Assembly (NCBI RefSeq): GCF_019697375.1 | Contig: NZ_JAHCDI010000004.1 | Span: 124,001-188,000 of the forward strand | DNA from: Micromonospora tarapacensis | Lineage (GTDB): Bacteria; Actinomycetota; Actinomycetes; Mycobacteriales; Micromonosporaceae | Direction of reading: 5' to 3' | DNA: 64,000 nucleotides | Part shown: positions 54,647 to 64,000 of the stretch, in pieces | How the letters are laid out: each line of letters starts with the position of its first letter | How positions within the stretch are numbered: the stretch's first letter is position 1 | The notes under the pieces: model-generated | Told to the model about the DNA's origin: nothing | Database searches by the model: none | Seen by the model: the letters and a program-made list of their open reading frames with translations, nothing else | Translations under genes and position numbers: made by a program

Positions 54647-55491
54647 GCGAACTGCGCCGGGACGCCGGCACTGTCGGCGCCGACGATGTCCTCGACGGCG
54701 TCGCGCCGCTCAACATCGACGCGGTCGCCCGTCGGTTGGACCAGGCATGGGAGAGCGGCACGACGATCGCGCCGCTGAGCGAGAGCGAGGGGCTCACCTC
54801 GGCGCAGACCGCGTACGCGATCCAGGCCCGGTGGAGTGAGCTGCGGGTCGAGCGCGGCGACCAGATCATCGGTCGCAAGATCGGCTTGACCAGCCGCGCG
54901 ATGCAGGAGCAGATGGGGGTCTCCGAGCCCGACTACGGCAGCGTCTGGTCGTCGCGGTTCTACCCGGCGCGCGACGGCCGCACCGAGATTCCTGCGGACG
55001 TGTTCATCCAACCGCTGGCCGAGGCGGAACTGGCGTTCCTGATCGGTCGCCCCGTCCGTGGTACCGAGGTGACGCCGATCGAGGTGCTGGCCGCCACCGA
55101 GGCCGTGGCTGTCTCGGTCGAGATCATCGACAGCCGGATCAACGATTGGAAAATCAAGCTGGCGGACACCATCGCCGACAACGCCTCGTATGGAGGCATG
55201 ACGGTGGGGCCGTGGCAGCGGGCCCTGCGCTACGCCGATCTCGGCACGCTCGGCATGGTCGTCCACCACAACGGAGAGCCAACGATCGAGGCGGTGGGCG
55301 CCGCGGCCCTTGGGCATCCGGCCCGCTCCGTGGCGTGGTTGGTGAACAAGCTCGGCTCCTTCGGCGTGGGGCTGGCGGCGGGGGACATCGTGTTGTCCGG
55401 CTCACTGGGCCGCTCGCTGCGGGTCAGGGCCGGTGACGTCTTCCGCGTCGAGTCCTTCGGCCAGCCCGGGCTGGCCGTGACCCTGTGCTGA
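54643..55491 (+). CDS. 2-keto-4-pentenoate hydratase-family enzyme (MhpD-like)
   Basis: This 282-residue protein of the FAH/hydratase fold has TSAQTAYAIQARWSELRVER, IGRKIGLTSRAMQEQMGVSE, PDYGSVWSSRFYPA, VFIQPLAEAELAFLIGRPVR, VSVEIIDSRINDWKIKLADT, IADNASYGGMTVGPW and AGDIVLSGSLGRSLRVRAGD. MhpD interconverts 2-hydroxypenta-2,4-dienoate and 4-hydroxy-2-oxopentanoate. The proposed cluster intermediate is exactly 4-hydroxy-2-oxopentanoate with F on C5, so it probably dehydrates, hydrates or tautomerises that compound. It is tightly coupled in the methyltransferase operon. Confidence 0.9.
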   Translation: MSELRRDAGTVGADDVLDGVAPLNIDAVARRLDQAWESGTTIAPLSESEGLTSAQTAYAIQARWSELRVERGDQIIGRKIGLTSRAMQEQMGVSEPDYGSVWSSRFYPARDGRTEIPADVFIQPLAEAELAFLIGRPVRGTEVTPIEVLAATEAVAVSVEIIDSRINDWKIKLADTIADNASYGGMTVGPWQRALRYADLGTLGMVVHHNGEPTIEAVGAAALGHPARSVAWLVNKLGSFGVGLAAGDIVLSGSLGRSLRVRAGDVFRVESFGQPGLAVTLC

Positions 55492-55510
55492 CAGCAACGG
55501 GACGGAGCTG

Positions 55511-56293
55511 ATGATGGTGTCTGGAGAACGCTCTGCGGCTGGCCGGTTCGCCGGCCGGTCAGTGTTGGTCACCGGCGCGGCGAAGGGTATCGGCCGGGCC
55601 GCTGTGGCGGGGTTCGCCCGCGCGGGTGCCCGTATCGTCGCGGGCGACATCGACGGTGAGGCACTGCGGGAACTGCCCGCAGTGATTCCGGTGGCGGAGA
55701 TCGAACTGGTCACCGCCGACGTGTCCGACCCGGATGGTGCCCGCTCCATGGTCGAGGCGGCGGTACGCAGGTACGGCGGGTTGGATGTGGCGATCGCGAA
55801 TGCGGGGATCATCCCGTTGGCGGGGATCCTGGACACCTCGGTCCAGGACTGGAACGACGTGATGGCGGTTGACGGCAGGGGAATGTTCCTGACCTGCAAG
55901 TACGCCATCGAGCAGATGAGCGGTGCCGGCGGGGGCGCGATCGTCTGCGTTTCGTCGATCTCCGGATTGGCCGGGCAGAAGGGCCAGGCGGCGTACGGCC
56001 CGGCAAAGTTCGTCGCCACCGGTCTGGTCATGCATCTGGCAGTGGAGTGGGCCGCCGCTGGCATCCGGGTCAACGGGGTCGCTCCGGGTACGATCCGCAC
56101 CGACCGGGTTCAGGCGTTGGCTGACGAACCAGGCGGACCGGAGTACCTGGAGTCCATCGCGCGGATGCACCCGATGGGTCGCTTCGGTGAGCCCGACGAG
56201 GTGGCCGACGCCATGCTCTTCCTGGCCTCGGACGAGGCAGCCTTCATCACCGGCACGGTGCTGCCGGTGGACGGCGGATATCTCGCGCAGTAG
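55511..56293 (+). CDS. SDR-family NAD(P)-dependent oxidoreductase
   Basis: This 260-residue classical SDR has the cofactor motif TGAAKGIG, DVSD, ANAGIIPLAG, the catalytic Ser in VSSISGLAGQKGQ, Y-x-x-x-K in YGPAKF, and IRVNGVAPGTIRT. A C-terminal TGTVLPVDGGYLAQ is typical. It would fit oxidation of 5-fluoro-5-deoxyribose to the lactone, as the SDR SalM does for 5-chlororibose, or a later keto reduction. It follows the hydratase by 19 bp with GGACGGAG upstream and converges with the aldolase gene. Confidence 0.9.
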   Translation: MMVSGERSAAGRFAGRSVLVTGAAKGIGRAAVAGFARAGARIVAGDIDGEALRELPAVIPVAEIELVTADVSDPDGARSMVEAAVRRYGGLDVAIANAGIIPLAGILDTSVQDWNDVMAVDGRGMFLTCKYAIEQMSGAGGGAIVCVSSISGLAGQKGQAAYGPAKFVATGLVMHLAVEWAAAGIRVNGVAPGTIRTDRVQALADEPGGPEYLESIARMHPMGRFGEPDEVADAMLFLASDEAAFITGTVLPVDGGYLAQ

Positions 56294-56357
56294 CGCCCGG
56301 GGAAGAGACCGTCGAGCGGCGCCGGCGGCCCCTCTCCGAAGCGCGGCGCCGCGCTGC

Positions 56358-57223
56358 TCAGGGTGTGCCGCGCGGCGCACCTCGCTCAGCCCGTCCAGGA
56401 TCATCCGGCTGTCGACCGCGCAGGCGACCAGCCCCAGACCGCGCTCCCACCAGTCGCGGGCCCGCAGTGCCGCTGGCGCGAACACCGCGGTGGCCATACC
56501 CACGGAGTTGGCCTTGGCCGCGACGGCGGTCAGTGTCTCCAGGACCAGGGGATGGTCCGGTTGGCCGGGGAGACCAAGCGCGTGTGAGGTGTCGACCGGG
56601 CCGAGGAAGACGGCGTCCAGTCCGTCGACCGCCATGATGTCGTCGATGCTACGGATGGCCTCGACGCCCTCGACCATCACCATGACCAGGGTCTCCTCGT
56701 TGCTGCGGGCGAGCCACCCGGGGTCGCCCCTGAACCGTGCGGCGCGAACCCAGGGGTTGCTGCCGCGGCTACCGTGCGGCGCGAACCGTGCCGCCGCGAC
56801 CACCGCTTTCGTGGTCGCGGCGGAGCCCACCTGTGGCACCAGTACGCCGTCCGCACCCAGGTCGAGTACCGAAGCGATGGCCGCCGCGCTGTTGTCGGTG
56901 ACGCGGACGACGGCCGGGAGTTGGTGTGCGGCGGCGGCCAGCAGCGCTTGGCGCACCAGATCCAACGTGTACGGCCCGTGCTCCATGTCCAGAATGACGA
57001 AATCGAAACCGGCGAGAGCGATGAGCTCGACGATCTCGGTGGAGGGAATCACGCTGAAGGTGCCCAGGAGTTTCTCGCCGGTCCGCACCCGGTTGCGCAG
57101 CCCGTGACGACCGACCGGCGCGGTGGCGGCCGGTCGGTCGGGGGCTGCGCCATGTCGTCCGGCGGTGGAGCCGGGCAGCTCGGCGGTGGGATCGGGATCC
57201 CGTGTCGGTTCCGGGCCCGTCAT
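56358..57223 (-). CDS. HpcH/HpaI-family aldolase, C-terminal frame uncertain
   Basis: This class II pyruvate aldolase has GTFSVIPSTEIVELIALAGF, DFVILDMEHGPYTLDLVRQA, VLDLGADGVLVPQVGSA, MVMVEGVEAIRSIDDIMAV (metal Glu) and AVFLGPVDTSHALGLPG (metal Asp). ATG at 57223 has GGAGGG upstream. The frame stays open through the SDR on the other strand; one missing base near 56370–56385 would bring in the TGA at 56358–56360, giving ~288 residues, so a frameshift is likely. Retro-aldol cleavage of 5-fluoro-4-hydroxy-2-oxopentanoate would yield pyruvate and fluoroacetaldehyde, a new entry to fluoroacetate; the reverse direction is also possible. Confidence 0.85.
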
Positions 57224-57303
57224 GTTGTCCCTCCGGTCGAGCGCCAACTGGAGGGCGTGGCGAACTGGTGGTTGACCGGACATCCGTGCCTCCGCCCGCT
57301 GAG

Positions 57304-58743
<1,440 letters not shown>

Positions 58744-58986
58744 CGGCTCTCCCAAAAAATTTGGCATCAACGACCAGCGGGGCAACCACACGTTAGGCGA
58801 TGTGGAGTGGCGCGGCCTAGGAGAATCTTTCGGTGAGGCGAATTATGCGACCCACATCGTAGTACCCGTGGCCGGAAGGTGTAGGGCCCGATACCCGCTT
58901 CGATCATCGGTTCAGGCACGCGGAGAGGTTAGTGTTCGGGATATTGCGTTCGCGTCGTGATCTTCCTCCAAGAATGGAGAAAAAGC

Positions 58987-59880
58987 GTGGCCGCGTCACA
59001 GGATTCAACGGCGGAGATCGGCATTATCGGGGGAAGTGGCCTCTACCAGCTGGACATGCTCGACGATCCGGAACTGATCATGCCGACCACTCCCTTCGGA
59101 GAGCCGAGTGGTCCGATCACGGTCGGTGCCCTCGCGGGTCGCCGGGTCGCCTTCCTGCCCCGGCACGGCGTCGGCCACCGGCTGATGCCGTCGGAGATTC
59201 CGGTGCTGGCCAACCTGTACGCACTGCGTGCGCTCGGCGTGCGGCAGGTCTTCGCGGTGAGCGCGGTCGGCAGCCTGTCGGAGAAATACGCGCCCGGTGA
59301 TCTCGTCGTGCCCGACCAGATCGTCGACCGGACTCGGGGAAAGCGCCCGACCTCGTTCTTCGGCTCCGGGCTGGTGGCGCACGTGGCGATGGCCGATCCG
59401 TTCTGCGACCGCCTGCGCGGCGACCTGCTGGCCGCCGCGGCGGCGGTGGGCCAGGTGAATGTCGCCGACGGCGGCACCTACTGCTGCATCGAAGGACCAC
59501 GCTTCTCCACCCGCGCCGAGTCGGAACTGTACCGCTCGTGGGGCATGGGCATCATCGGCATGACTGCGGTTCCCGAGGCTGGCCTGGCCCGTGAGGCGAC
59601 GCTCTGCTATGCCAACCTCTGCCTGGTCACCGACTACGACTGCTGGCACGAGAGTGAGGACAGCGTCACCGCCGAATTGGTGGCCGACACCATGCGACGC
59701 AACGTGGAGGCCGCCGGCCGGGTGCTGCGCGAGGCGCTGGCGATCGTCGAAGTGGCCGCCGACTGCGACTGCCGGCACGCCTTGGCCGGTGCCGTGCTCA
59801 CCGACCCCGCACAGGTGATGCCGGAGCTACGAGCGCGCCTCGGACTCCTGCTGGGCGACCACCCGGAGTTGGGGTCGTAG
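58987..59880 (+). CDS. MTA/purine nucleoside phosphorylase, candidate 5'-fluoro-5'-deoxyadenosine phosphorylase (FlB-like)
   Basis: This 297-residue MTAP-family enzyme has IGIIGGSGLYQLDMLDDPE, TPFGEPSGPITVGALAGRRV, FLPRHGVGHRLMPSEIPVLA, GDLVVPDQIVDRTRGKRPTS, GTYCCIEGPRFSTRAESELY, IGMTAVPEAGLAREATLCYA and LVTDYDCWHESEDSV. GTG at 58987 with GGAG 8 nt upstream is preferred over the GTG at 58957. In fluorinase (FlB) and chlorinase (SalT) pathways the homologue phosphorolyses the 5'-halo-5'-deoxyadenosine to 5-halo-5-deoxyribose 1-phosphate plus adenine. The released adenine matches the APRT gene of the cluster. Confidence 0.93.
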   Translation: MAASQDSTAEIGIIGGSGLYQLDMLDDPELIMPTTPFGEPSGPITVGALAGRRVAFLPRHGVGHRLMPSEIPVLANLYALRALGVRQVFAVSAVGSLSEKYAPGDLVVPDQIVDRTRGKRPTSFFGSGLVAHVAMADPFCDRLRGDLLAAAAAVGQVNVADGGTYCCIEGPRFSTRAESELYRSWGMGIIGMTAVPEAGLAREATLCYANLCLVTDYDCWHESEDSVTAELVADTMRRNVEAAGRVLREALAIVEVAADCDCRHALAGAVLTDPAQVMPELRARLGLLLGDHPELGS

Positions 59881-60038
59881 TCCGAGTCGCGACCGGAGCC
59901 GAGATGCGGGATCAGGACAAGGAAGTTCAAGCGGTGTCGAAGCTCCGCACCATACGCTCGTCCCGGCCGACGAGGGTGCTCCGGCGCCGGTGAGGGGACT
60001 CTCCCTCGTCGTGGGGCGGCGGGGGACGGAGGCACAGC

Positions 60039-61034
60039 GTGGTTGTCCTGTTCTATGTCGCGGTGGTCGTCATCTGGGGGAGTACCTGGGTTGCGATCGC
60101 GTACCAGGTGGGTGATGTGCCCGTCGCGGCGTCCATCTGCTACCGGTCGGCCGCAGCGGCCCTGCTGCTGTTCGGCTACCTGCTCGTGCGCAGAACGCCG
60201 TTGCGGTTCAGGTTCCGGCAGCACGTGCAGATGGCGCTGATCGGAACGCTCATGTTCTCCGGCAACTATCTCTTCCTCTACACGGCGGAGGAGAAGATCG
60301 CCTCGGGCCTGGTGGCGCTCTTGTTCTCCATGACGTTGCCGCTCAATGTCATAAACACCTCCATTTTCCTGCGAAAGCGGATCAGCCCGATCGTGCTGGT
60401 CGCCACCGTACTGGGTATCGCCGGCGCCACGATCATGTTCTGGCCTGATCTTGTAGGCATGCGCGCCAATGCGGAAAGCCTCTTGGGTGTGGGCATGGCG
60501 TTGGCCGGTACCATGTGTTTTTCGCTGGGTAACATGGTCTCGGTGAGTAGCCAGGAAGCGGGTGTTCCAGTGGTGCAGAGCGAAGCCTTCGGCCTGCTCT
60601 ACGGCGCGCTGATCCTGGTTCCTGTTGTCCTGGTCACCGGCGGTTTCCGAGTCTCACTCGAACCCACGTACATCATCTCGCTGGCCTATCTCGTGATCTT
60701 CGGTTCGATAATCGGCTTTGCGTTCTACCTCACGCTCCTCGGTCGTGGCGGGGCGGCCCGGGCGGGTTACATCACCGTCCTGTTCCCGATCGTCGCCCTC
60801 GTCTGGTCCACGCTCCTGGAGAGCTACGTCTGGACGCTGCAGGCCCTGTGCGGAGGCGTACTGATCCTGCTCGGCAGCGCGATCGCGATCACCCCACCGG
60901 ATCGGTTGCGCTGCATGACCCGGTCGGCATTTCGCCGCACTCGGCCCGAAGCCGCCCGACATGCCGCGGTCCCCGGGCCACCCGTGCTCGACGACAGGCC
61001 GGACGAAGAGTCACGAACGGCAATCCCACGCTAA
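60039..61034 (+). CDS. EamA/DMT-family exporter
   Basis: This 331-residue membrane protein has ten helices in two EamA halves (VVVIWGSTWVAIAYQVGD, then SGNYLFLYTAEEKIASGLVA and MTLPLNVINTSIFLRKRISP; second half GVGMALAGTMCFSLGNMVSV and LGRGGAARAGYITVLFPIVA). EamA proteins commonly export amino acids or analogues; S. cattleya has an exporter beside its fluorothreonine-tRNA deacylase. The GTG at 60039 has GGACGGAGG upstream. It lies 16 bp before the isoleucyl-tRNA synthetase gene, so the two are probably co-transcribed as a protection module. Confidence 0.9.
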   Translation: MVVLFYVAVVVIWGSTWVAIAYQVGDVPVAASICYRSAAAALLLFGYLLVRRTPLRFRFRQHVQMALIGTLMFSGNYLFLYTAEEKIASGLVALLFSMTLPLNVINTSIFLRKRISPIVLVATVLGIAGATIMFWPDLVGMRANAESLLGVGMALAGTMCFSLGNMVSVSSQEAGVPVVQSEAFGLLYGALILVPVVLVTGGFRVSLEPTYIISLAYLVIFGSIIGFAFYLTLLGRGGAARAGYITVLFPIVALVWSTLLESYVWTLQALCGGVLILLGSAIAITPPDRLRCMTRSAFRRTRPEAARHAAVPGPPVLDDRPDEESRTAIPR

Positions 61035-61050
61035 ATGGAGGAAGAACACT

Positions 61051-64000
61051 GTGCAGTATGACGCCGTGGACAAGCAACCGGACTTCCCCGCGTTGGAGCG
61101 TCGCATCATCGAGCGCTGGCGGGCACGTGACGTCGTCCGCGCCTCGATGCGGGAGAAGCCGGGTGCGCCACTGCTGAGTTGCTACGACGGGCCGCCAACG
61201 GCGAACGGACGGCCGGGCGTGCACCACGTCGAGGCCCGCGTCTTCAAGGACGTCATGCCGCGGTACTTCACCATGAAGGGCTACCACGTACCGCGCCGGG
61301 CGGGGTGGGACTGCCATGGCATCCCGGTCGAGCTTGAGGTGGAGAAGCAGCTCGGCTTCACCGGCAAACCCCAGATTGAGCAGTACGGCGTCGCTGAGTT
61401 CAACGCCCGGTGCAGGGAATCGGTGACCCGCTACGTGGAGGACTGGAAAAAGCTGACCGAGCGCATCGCCTACTGGTGCGACATGGAGGACGCTTACTGG
61501 ACGATGTCTCCGGCCTATGTGGAGAGCGTCTGGTGGTCGATCAAAAACATGTACGACCGCGGTCTGCTCTACGAGGACTTCCGGGTGGTGCCGTACTGCC
61601 CGCGCTGCGGCACGACGCTCTCCGATCACGAGGTGGCGCAGGGCTACGCACAGACTGAGGACCTGAGCATCTACTTCGTGCTGCCACTGCTGACTGGCCC
61701 ACTGGCCCCGGGCGGCTCAGGCGTGGGCGGCGATCCGGCGGGCGCCTCGCTGCTGGCCTGGACCACGCTGCCGTGGACCGTCGTTTTCAGCACACTCGCG
61801 GTGATCGGCAACGACATCCGGTACGTGCTCGCCCGCGGCGGCCGGGCCGGCAACCGCCTGGTCGTGCTGGCTGCCGACCTGGTGGAGGCTGTGTTGGGGG
61901 CAGAGGCGGTGGTGGTGCGCGAGGTCGACAACGGCGAACTGCTCGGCGCCCGCTACCGAGCCCCGTTCGAGTACGTCGGCCCGGGGTCACCGGACGATCC
62001 CGACGGCGATCCGGCGTCGACCCGGTTCGTGGTGGCCGGTGACTTCGTCACCACCGGTCAGGGCACCGGCATCGTGAGCACGGCCCCCGCGTACGGCGAG
62101 GACGACATGCGAGTCGCCAAGGAGAACCACCTGCCGGTGGTCAATTACGTCGACACCGCCGGCTGCTTCGACCAGCGGGTCGGGCCCTACGCCGGAATGT
62201 ACGTGCGTGACGTCAACGTCCAGGTGGTCCAGGACATGGAGGCGTCCGACTATCTGCTCTTCAGTGAGCTCTACTCGCACACGTTCCCGTTCTGCTGGCG
62301 CTGCTCCACTCCGCTGCTCTACTATGCAAAGCCGTCCTGGTACATCGCCACCACCCGGTACCGCGACCGGCTGCTGGAGGAGAATGCCACGGTCGACTGG
62401 CGCCCTGAGCACATCCGCTCAGGCCGCTACGGTGACTGGCTCACCAACAACGTCGACTGGGCTCTGTCCAGGGAACGTTACTGGGGCACGCCGATGCCGC
62501 TCTGGCGATGCCAGGCGTGCCGGCACACCAAGGCGGTCGGCTCCCTGGCCGAGCTTGGCGAGCTGACCGGTGGCGACATGTCGGCCATGGACCCGCACCG
62601 GCCGTTCGTCGACGATGTGACGATCGCCTGTGCCGCCTGCGGGGACGGTGAGATGCGCCGCGTACCGGAGGTGATCGATGCCTGGTACGACTCGGGTGCG
62701 ATGCCGTTCGCGCAGTTCGGATATCCGCACAAGCCGGGAAGTAGCGAGAGTTTCGAGCGGTTCTTCCCGAGCGACTACACTGCCGAGGCTATCGACCAGA
62801 CGCGTGGCTGGTGGTATTCGCTGCACGCGATCTCGACCATCCTGTTTGACCGGAACAGCTACCGGCGTGCTCTGTGCCTTGGTCATATCGTCGACGTCAA
62901 CGGACGTAAGATGTCCAAGTCACTGGGAAATGTCCTAGATCCGTGGAGTCTGATCGACAGTCACGGTGCCGACGGCCTGCGTTGGCTGATGCTGGTAGAG
63001 GGTAACCCGTGGCAGCCCCGCCGGATCGGTGACGAGAGCGTCCGGCAGGTCACCCGCAAGCTGTTGTTGACCATCTGGAACACCTACTACTTCTTCGTGA
63101 CCCACGCGGAGCTTGCCGGCTGGAACCCGCGGACGGCTCGGCCGGTCACCGGGCCGGTGCCGGTGATGGACCGCTACGGGCTCGCCGAGGTCGCCGACGT
63201 GGTGACCGAGGTCGACCGGGCTTTCGCCGAGTTCGACATCACCCGAGCCGGGCGTCGGGTGGCTACCTTCGTCGACGATCTGTCGAACTGGTACCTCCGC
63301 CGTAACCGGGACCGGTTCTGGGACGCCAGTGCAACGGAGTTGTCCGATGATGCCAACTCGGCCTTCTCCACGCTCTACACCTGCCTGCGAACGCTTGCCG
63401 GAATGTTGGCGCCGCTGACGCCCTTCCTCGCCGACGAGATGTACGAGAACCTGGTGCGCCGATTCGACCCGGAGGCGCCGGATTCGGTACACCTGAGCCG
63501 GTTCCCGCAGGCGCGGACCGGCACCACAGACCCGGATCTACGTAAGGCGATGACACTGACCCGACGGGTGGTCGCGCTGGGCCGCGATGCCCGGGTGGGA
63601 GTCGGGGTGCCGGTGCGCTGTCCGTTGCAGCGGGCCGTGGTGACGGTGCCCGCCGACGAACGTGACTGGCTGGAACCGATGCGGGACATCATCGCCGCCG
63701 AGCTGAACCTCAAACAGGTGACGCTCGCGACGAGCGAGTCCGCCGAGATGGTGAAGTACACGACCAAACCGAACTTCCGGGTGCTGGGACCGCTGTTCGG
63801 CGCGCGTACCCCTGCGGTCGTCGCAGCGATCCAACAGGCCGACGCCGACACGGTGGTGGCCGCGCTGCGCGCCCACGGACAATTCGAGGTATGCGTCAAC
63901 GACGAGACGGTCACCATCGCCGCCGAGGCAGTGCAGGTCATCGAGGAGCCGGTGACCGGTTGGCAGATCTCGACCGAGGGTGGATACAGCATCGCGATCG
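61051..64000 (+). CDS. ileS: isoleucyl-tRNA synthetase, 3'-truncated by window end
   Basis: At least 983 residues of a class I IleRS of the bacterial/eukaryotic IleS2-like type. It has DGPPTANGRPGVHHVEAR (HIGH equivalent, about residues 46–63), GWDCHGIPVELEVEKQLG, VVPYCPRCGTTLSDHEVAQG, WTTLPWTVVFSTLAVIGND (editing domain start), AIDQTRGWWYSLHAIST and GRKMSKSLGN near residue 620, then the anticodon-binding domain. GTG at 61051 follows GGAGGA. It is coupled to the EamA exporter. IleS2-type enzymes resist some IleRS inhibitors, so it may be a self-resistance copy; it could also be the only IleRS of the cell. Confidence 0.94.
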   Translation, partial: MQYDAVDKQPDFPALERRIIERWRARDVVRASMREKPGAPLLSCYDGPPTANGRPGVHHVEARVFKDVMPRYFTMKGYHVPRRAGWDCHGIPVELEVEKQLGFTGKPQIEQYGVAEFNARCRESVTRYVEDWKKLTERIAYWCDMEDAYWTMSPAYVESVWWSIKNMYDRGLLYEDFRVVPYCPRCGTTLSDHEVAQGYAQTEDLSIYFVLPLLTGPLAPGGSGVGGDPAGASLLAWTTLPWTVVFSTLAVIGNDIRYVLARGGRAGNRLVVLAADLVEAVLGAEAVVVREVDNGELLGARYRAPFEYVGPGSPDDPDGDPASTRFVVAGDFVTTGQGTGIVSTAPAYGEDDMRVAKENHLPVVNYVDTAGCFDQRVGPYAGMYVRDVNVQVVQDMEASDYLLFSELYSHTFPFCWRCSTPLLYYAKPSWYIATTRYRDRLLEENATVDWRPEHIRSGRYGDWLTNNVDWALSRERYWGTPMPLWRCQACRHTKAVGSLAELGELTGGDMSAMDPHRPFVDDVTIACAACGDGEMRRVPEVIDAWYDSGAMPFAQFGYPHKPGSSESFERFFPSDYTAEAIDQTRGWWYSLHAISTILFDRNSYRRALCLGHIVDVNGRKMSKSLGNVLDPWSLIDSHGADGLRWLMLVEGNPWQPRRIGDESVRQVTRKLLLTIWNTYYFFVTHAELAGWNPRTARPVTGPVPVMDRYGLAEVADVVTEVDRAFAEFDITRAGRRVATFVDDLSNWYLRRNRDRFWDASATELSDDANSAFSTLYTCLRTLAGMLAPLTPFLADEMYENLVRRFDPEAPDSVHLSRFPQARTGTTDPDLRKAMTLTRRVVALGRDARVGVGVPVRCPLQRAVVTVPADERDWLEPMRDIIAAELNLKQVTLATSESAEMVKYTTKPNFRVLGPLFGARTPAVVAAIQQADADTVVAALRAHGQFEVCVNDETVTIAAEAVQVIEEPVTGWQISTEGGYSIAI

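Noticed and set aside
58744..58986. SAH riboswitch upstream of ahcY
   Set aside because: The characteristic conserved core was not seen in the reverse-strand leader. A covariance-model search would be decisive.

Overview
This window is about 64 kb of very GC-rich, gene-dense actinobacterial DNA. The XRE/DUF5753–DUF397 pair, the conservon-type sensor kinase, ROK regulators, frequent GTG starts and ATGA/GTGA gene overlaps point to a Micromonosporaceae genome (Micromonospora, Actinoplanes or a relative). That placement is inference; there is no rRNA or other taxonomic marker here.

Layout. 1–2.5 kb: end of a DrrAB-like ABC exporter operon. 2.6–4.5 kb: a small reverse-strand pair divergent from an XRE/DUF397 pair. 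4.5–6 kb: an AbiEi/DUF559-like gene between two copies of a long palindrome. 6–13.5 kb: a reverse-strand TAXI-type TRAP transporter locus (two receptors, one fused permease) with a nitrate-sensor-like histidine kinase and a Roadblock protein. 14–15 kb: YihY membrane protein. 15.2–21.5 kb: ROK regulator, sugar ABC transporter and Gfo/Idh oxidoreductase. 21.9–30.2 kb: an Ebo-type operon (inositol-phosphate synthase, UbiA-like prenyltransferase, two TIM-barrel proteins, EboA, TatD hydrolase, phosphodiesterase, polyprenyl diphosphate synthase). 30–36 kb: secreted proteins, including a giant SGNH hydrolase, and a DUF1080 remnant. 36–39 kb: second TIM-barrel isomerase, second ROK regulator and a YtxH protein. 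39.4–42.5 kb: tRNA-Asn, a hypothetical gene, an M16 peptidase and a tRNA with anticodon CAU. 42.5–42.8 kb: integrase and MurF fragments abutting that tRNA.

The most notable region runs from 43 kb to the window end. The protein at 46308–47204 carries every hallmark I know of for fluorinase (5'-fluoro-5'-deoxyadenosine synthase), including the fluorinase-only loop and the fluoride-pocket Thr and Ser. Around it are a nucleoside phosphorylase, a metallophosphoesterase, an SDR, a cyclase-family hydrolase, an IlvD-type dehydratase, a 2-keto-4-pentenoate hydratase, an HpcH/HpaI aldolase, a possible alpha-keto acid C-methyltransferase, a cation/H+ antiporter, an EamA exporter, an isoleucyl-tRNA synthetase and a full SAM/adenine recycling set (MetK, AhcY, adenosine kinase, APRT). 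In order, these can take SAM and fluoride to 5-fluoro-4-hydroxy-2-oxopentanoate and on to a methylated product. The extra IleRS and exporter suggest a fluorinated isoleucine-like end product; this is a hypothesis. The cluster starts right after the tRNA/integrase scar, so it looks like an acquired island.

Caution: at least ten genes (7.8–38.6 kb, plus one at 56.4 kb) are each interrupted by an apparent single missing base, mostly in short G/C runs. The bias suggests sequencing error rather than gene decay. Coordinates for those genes cover both frames.
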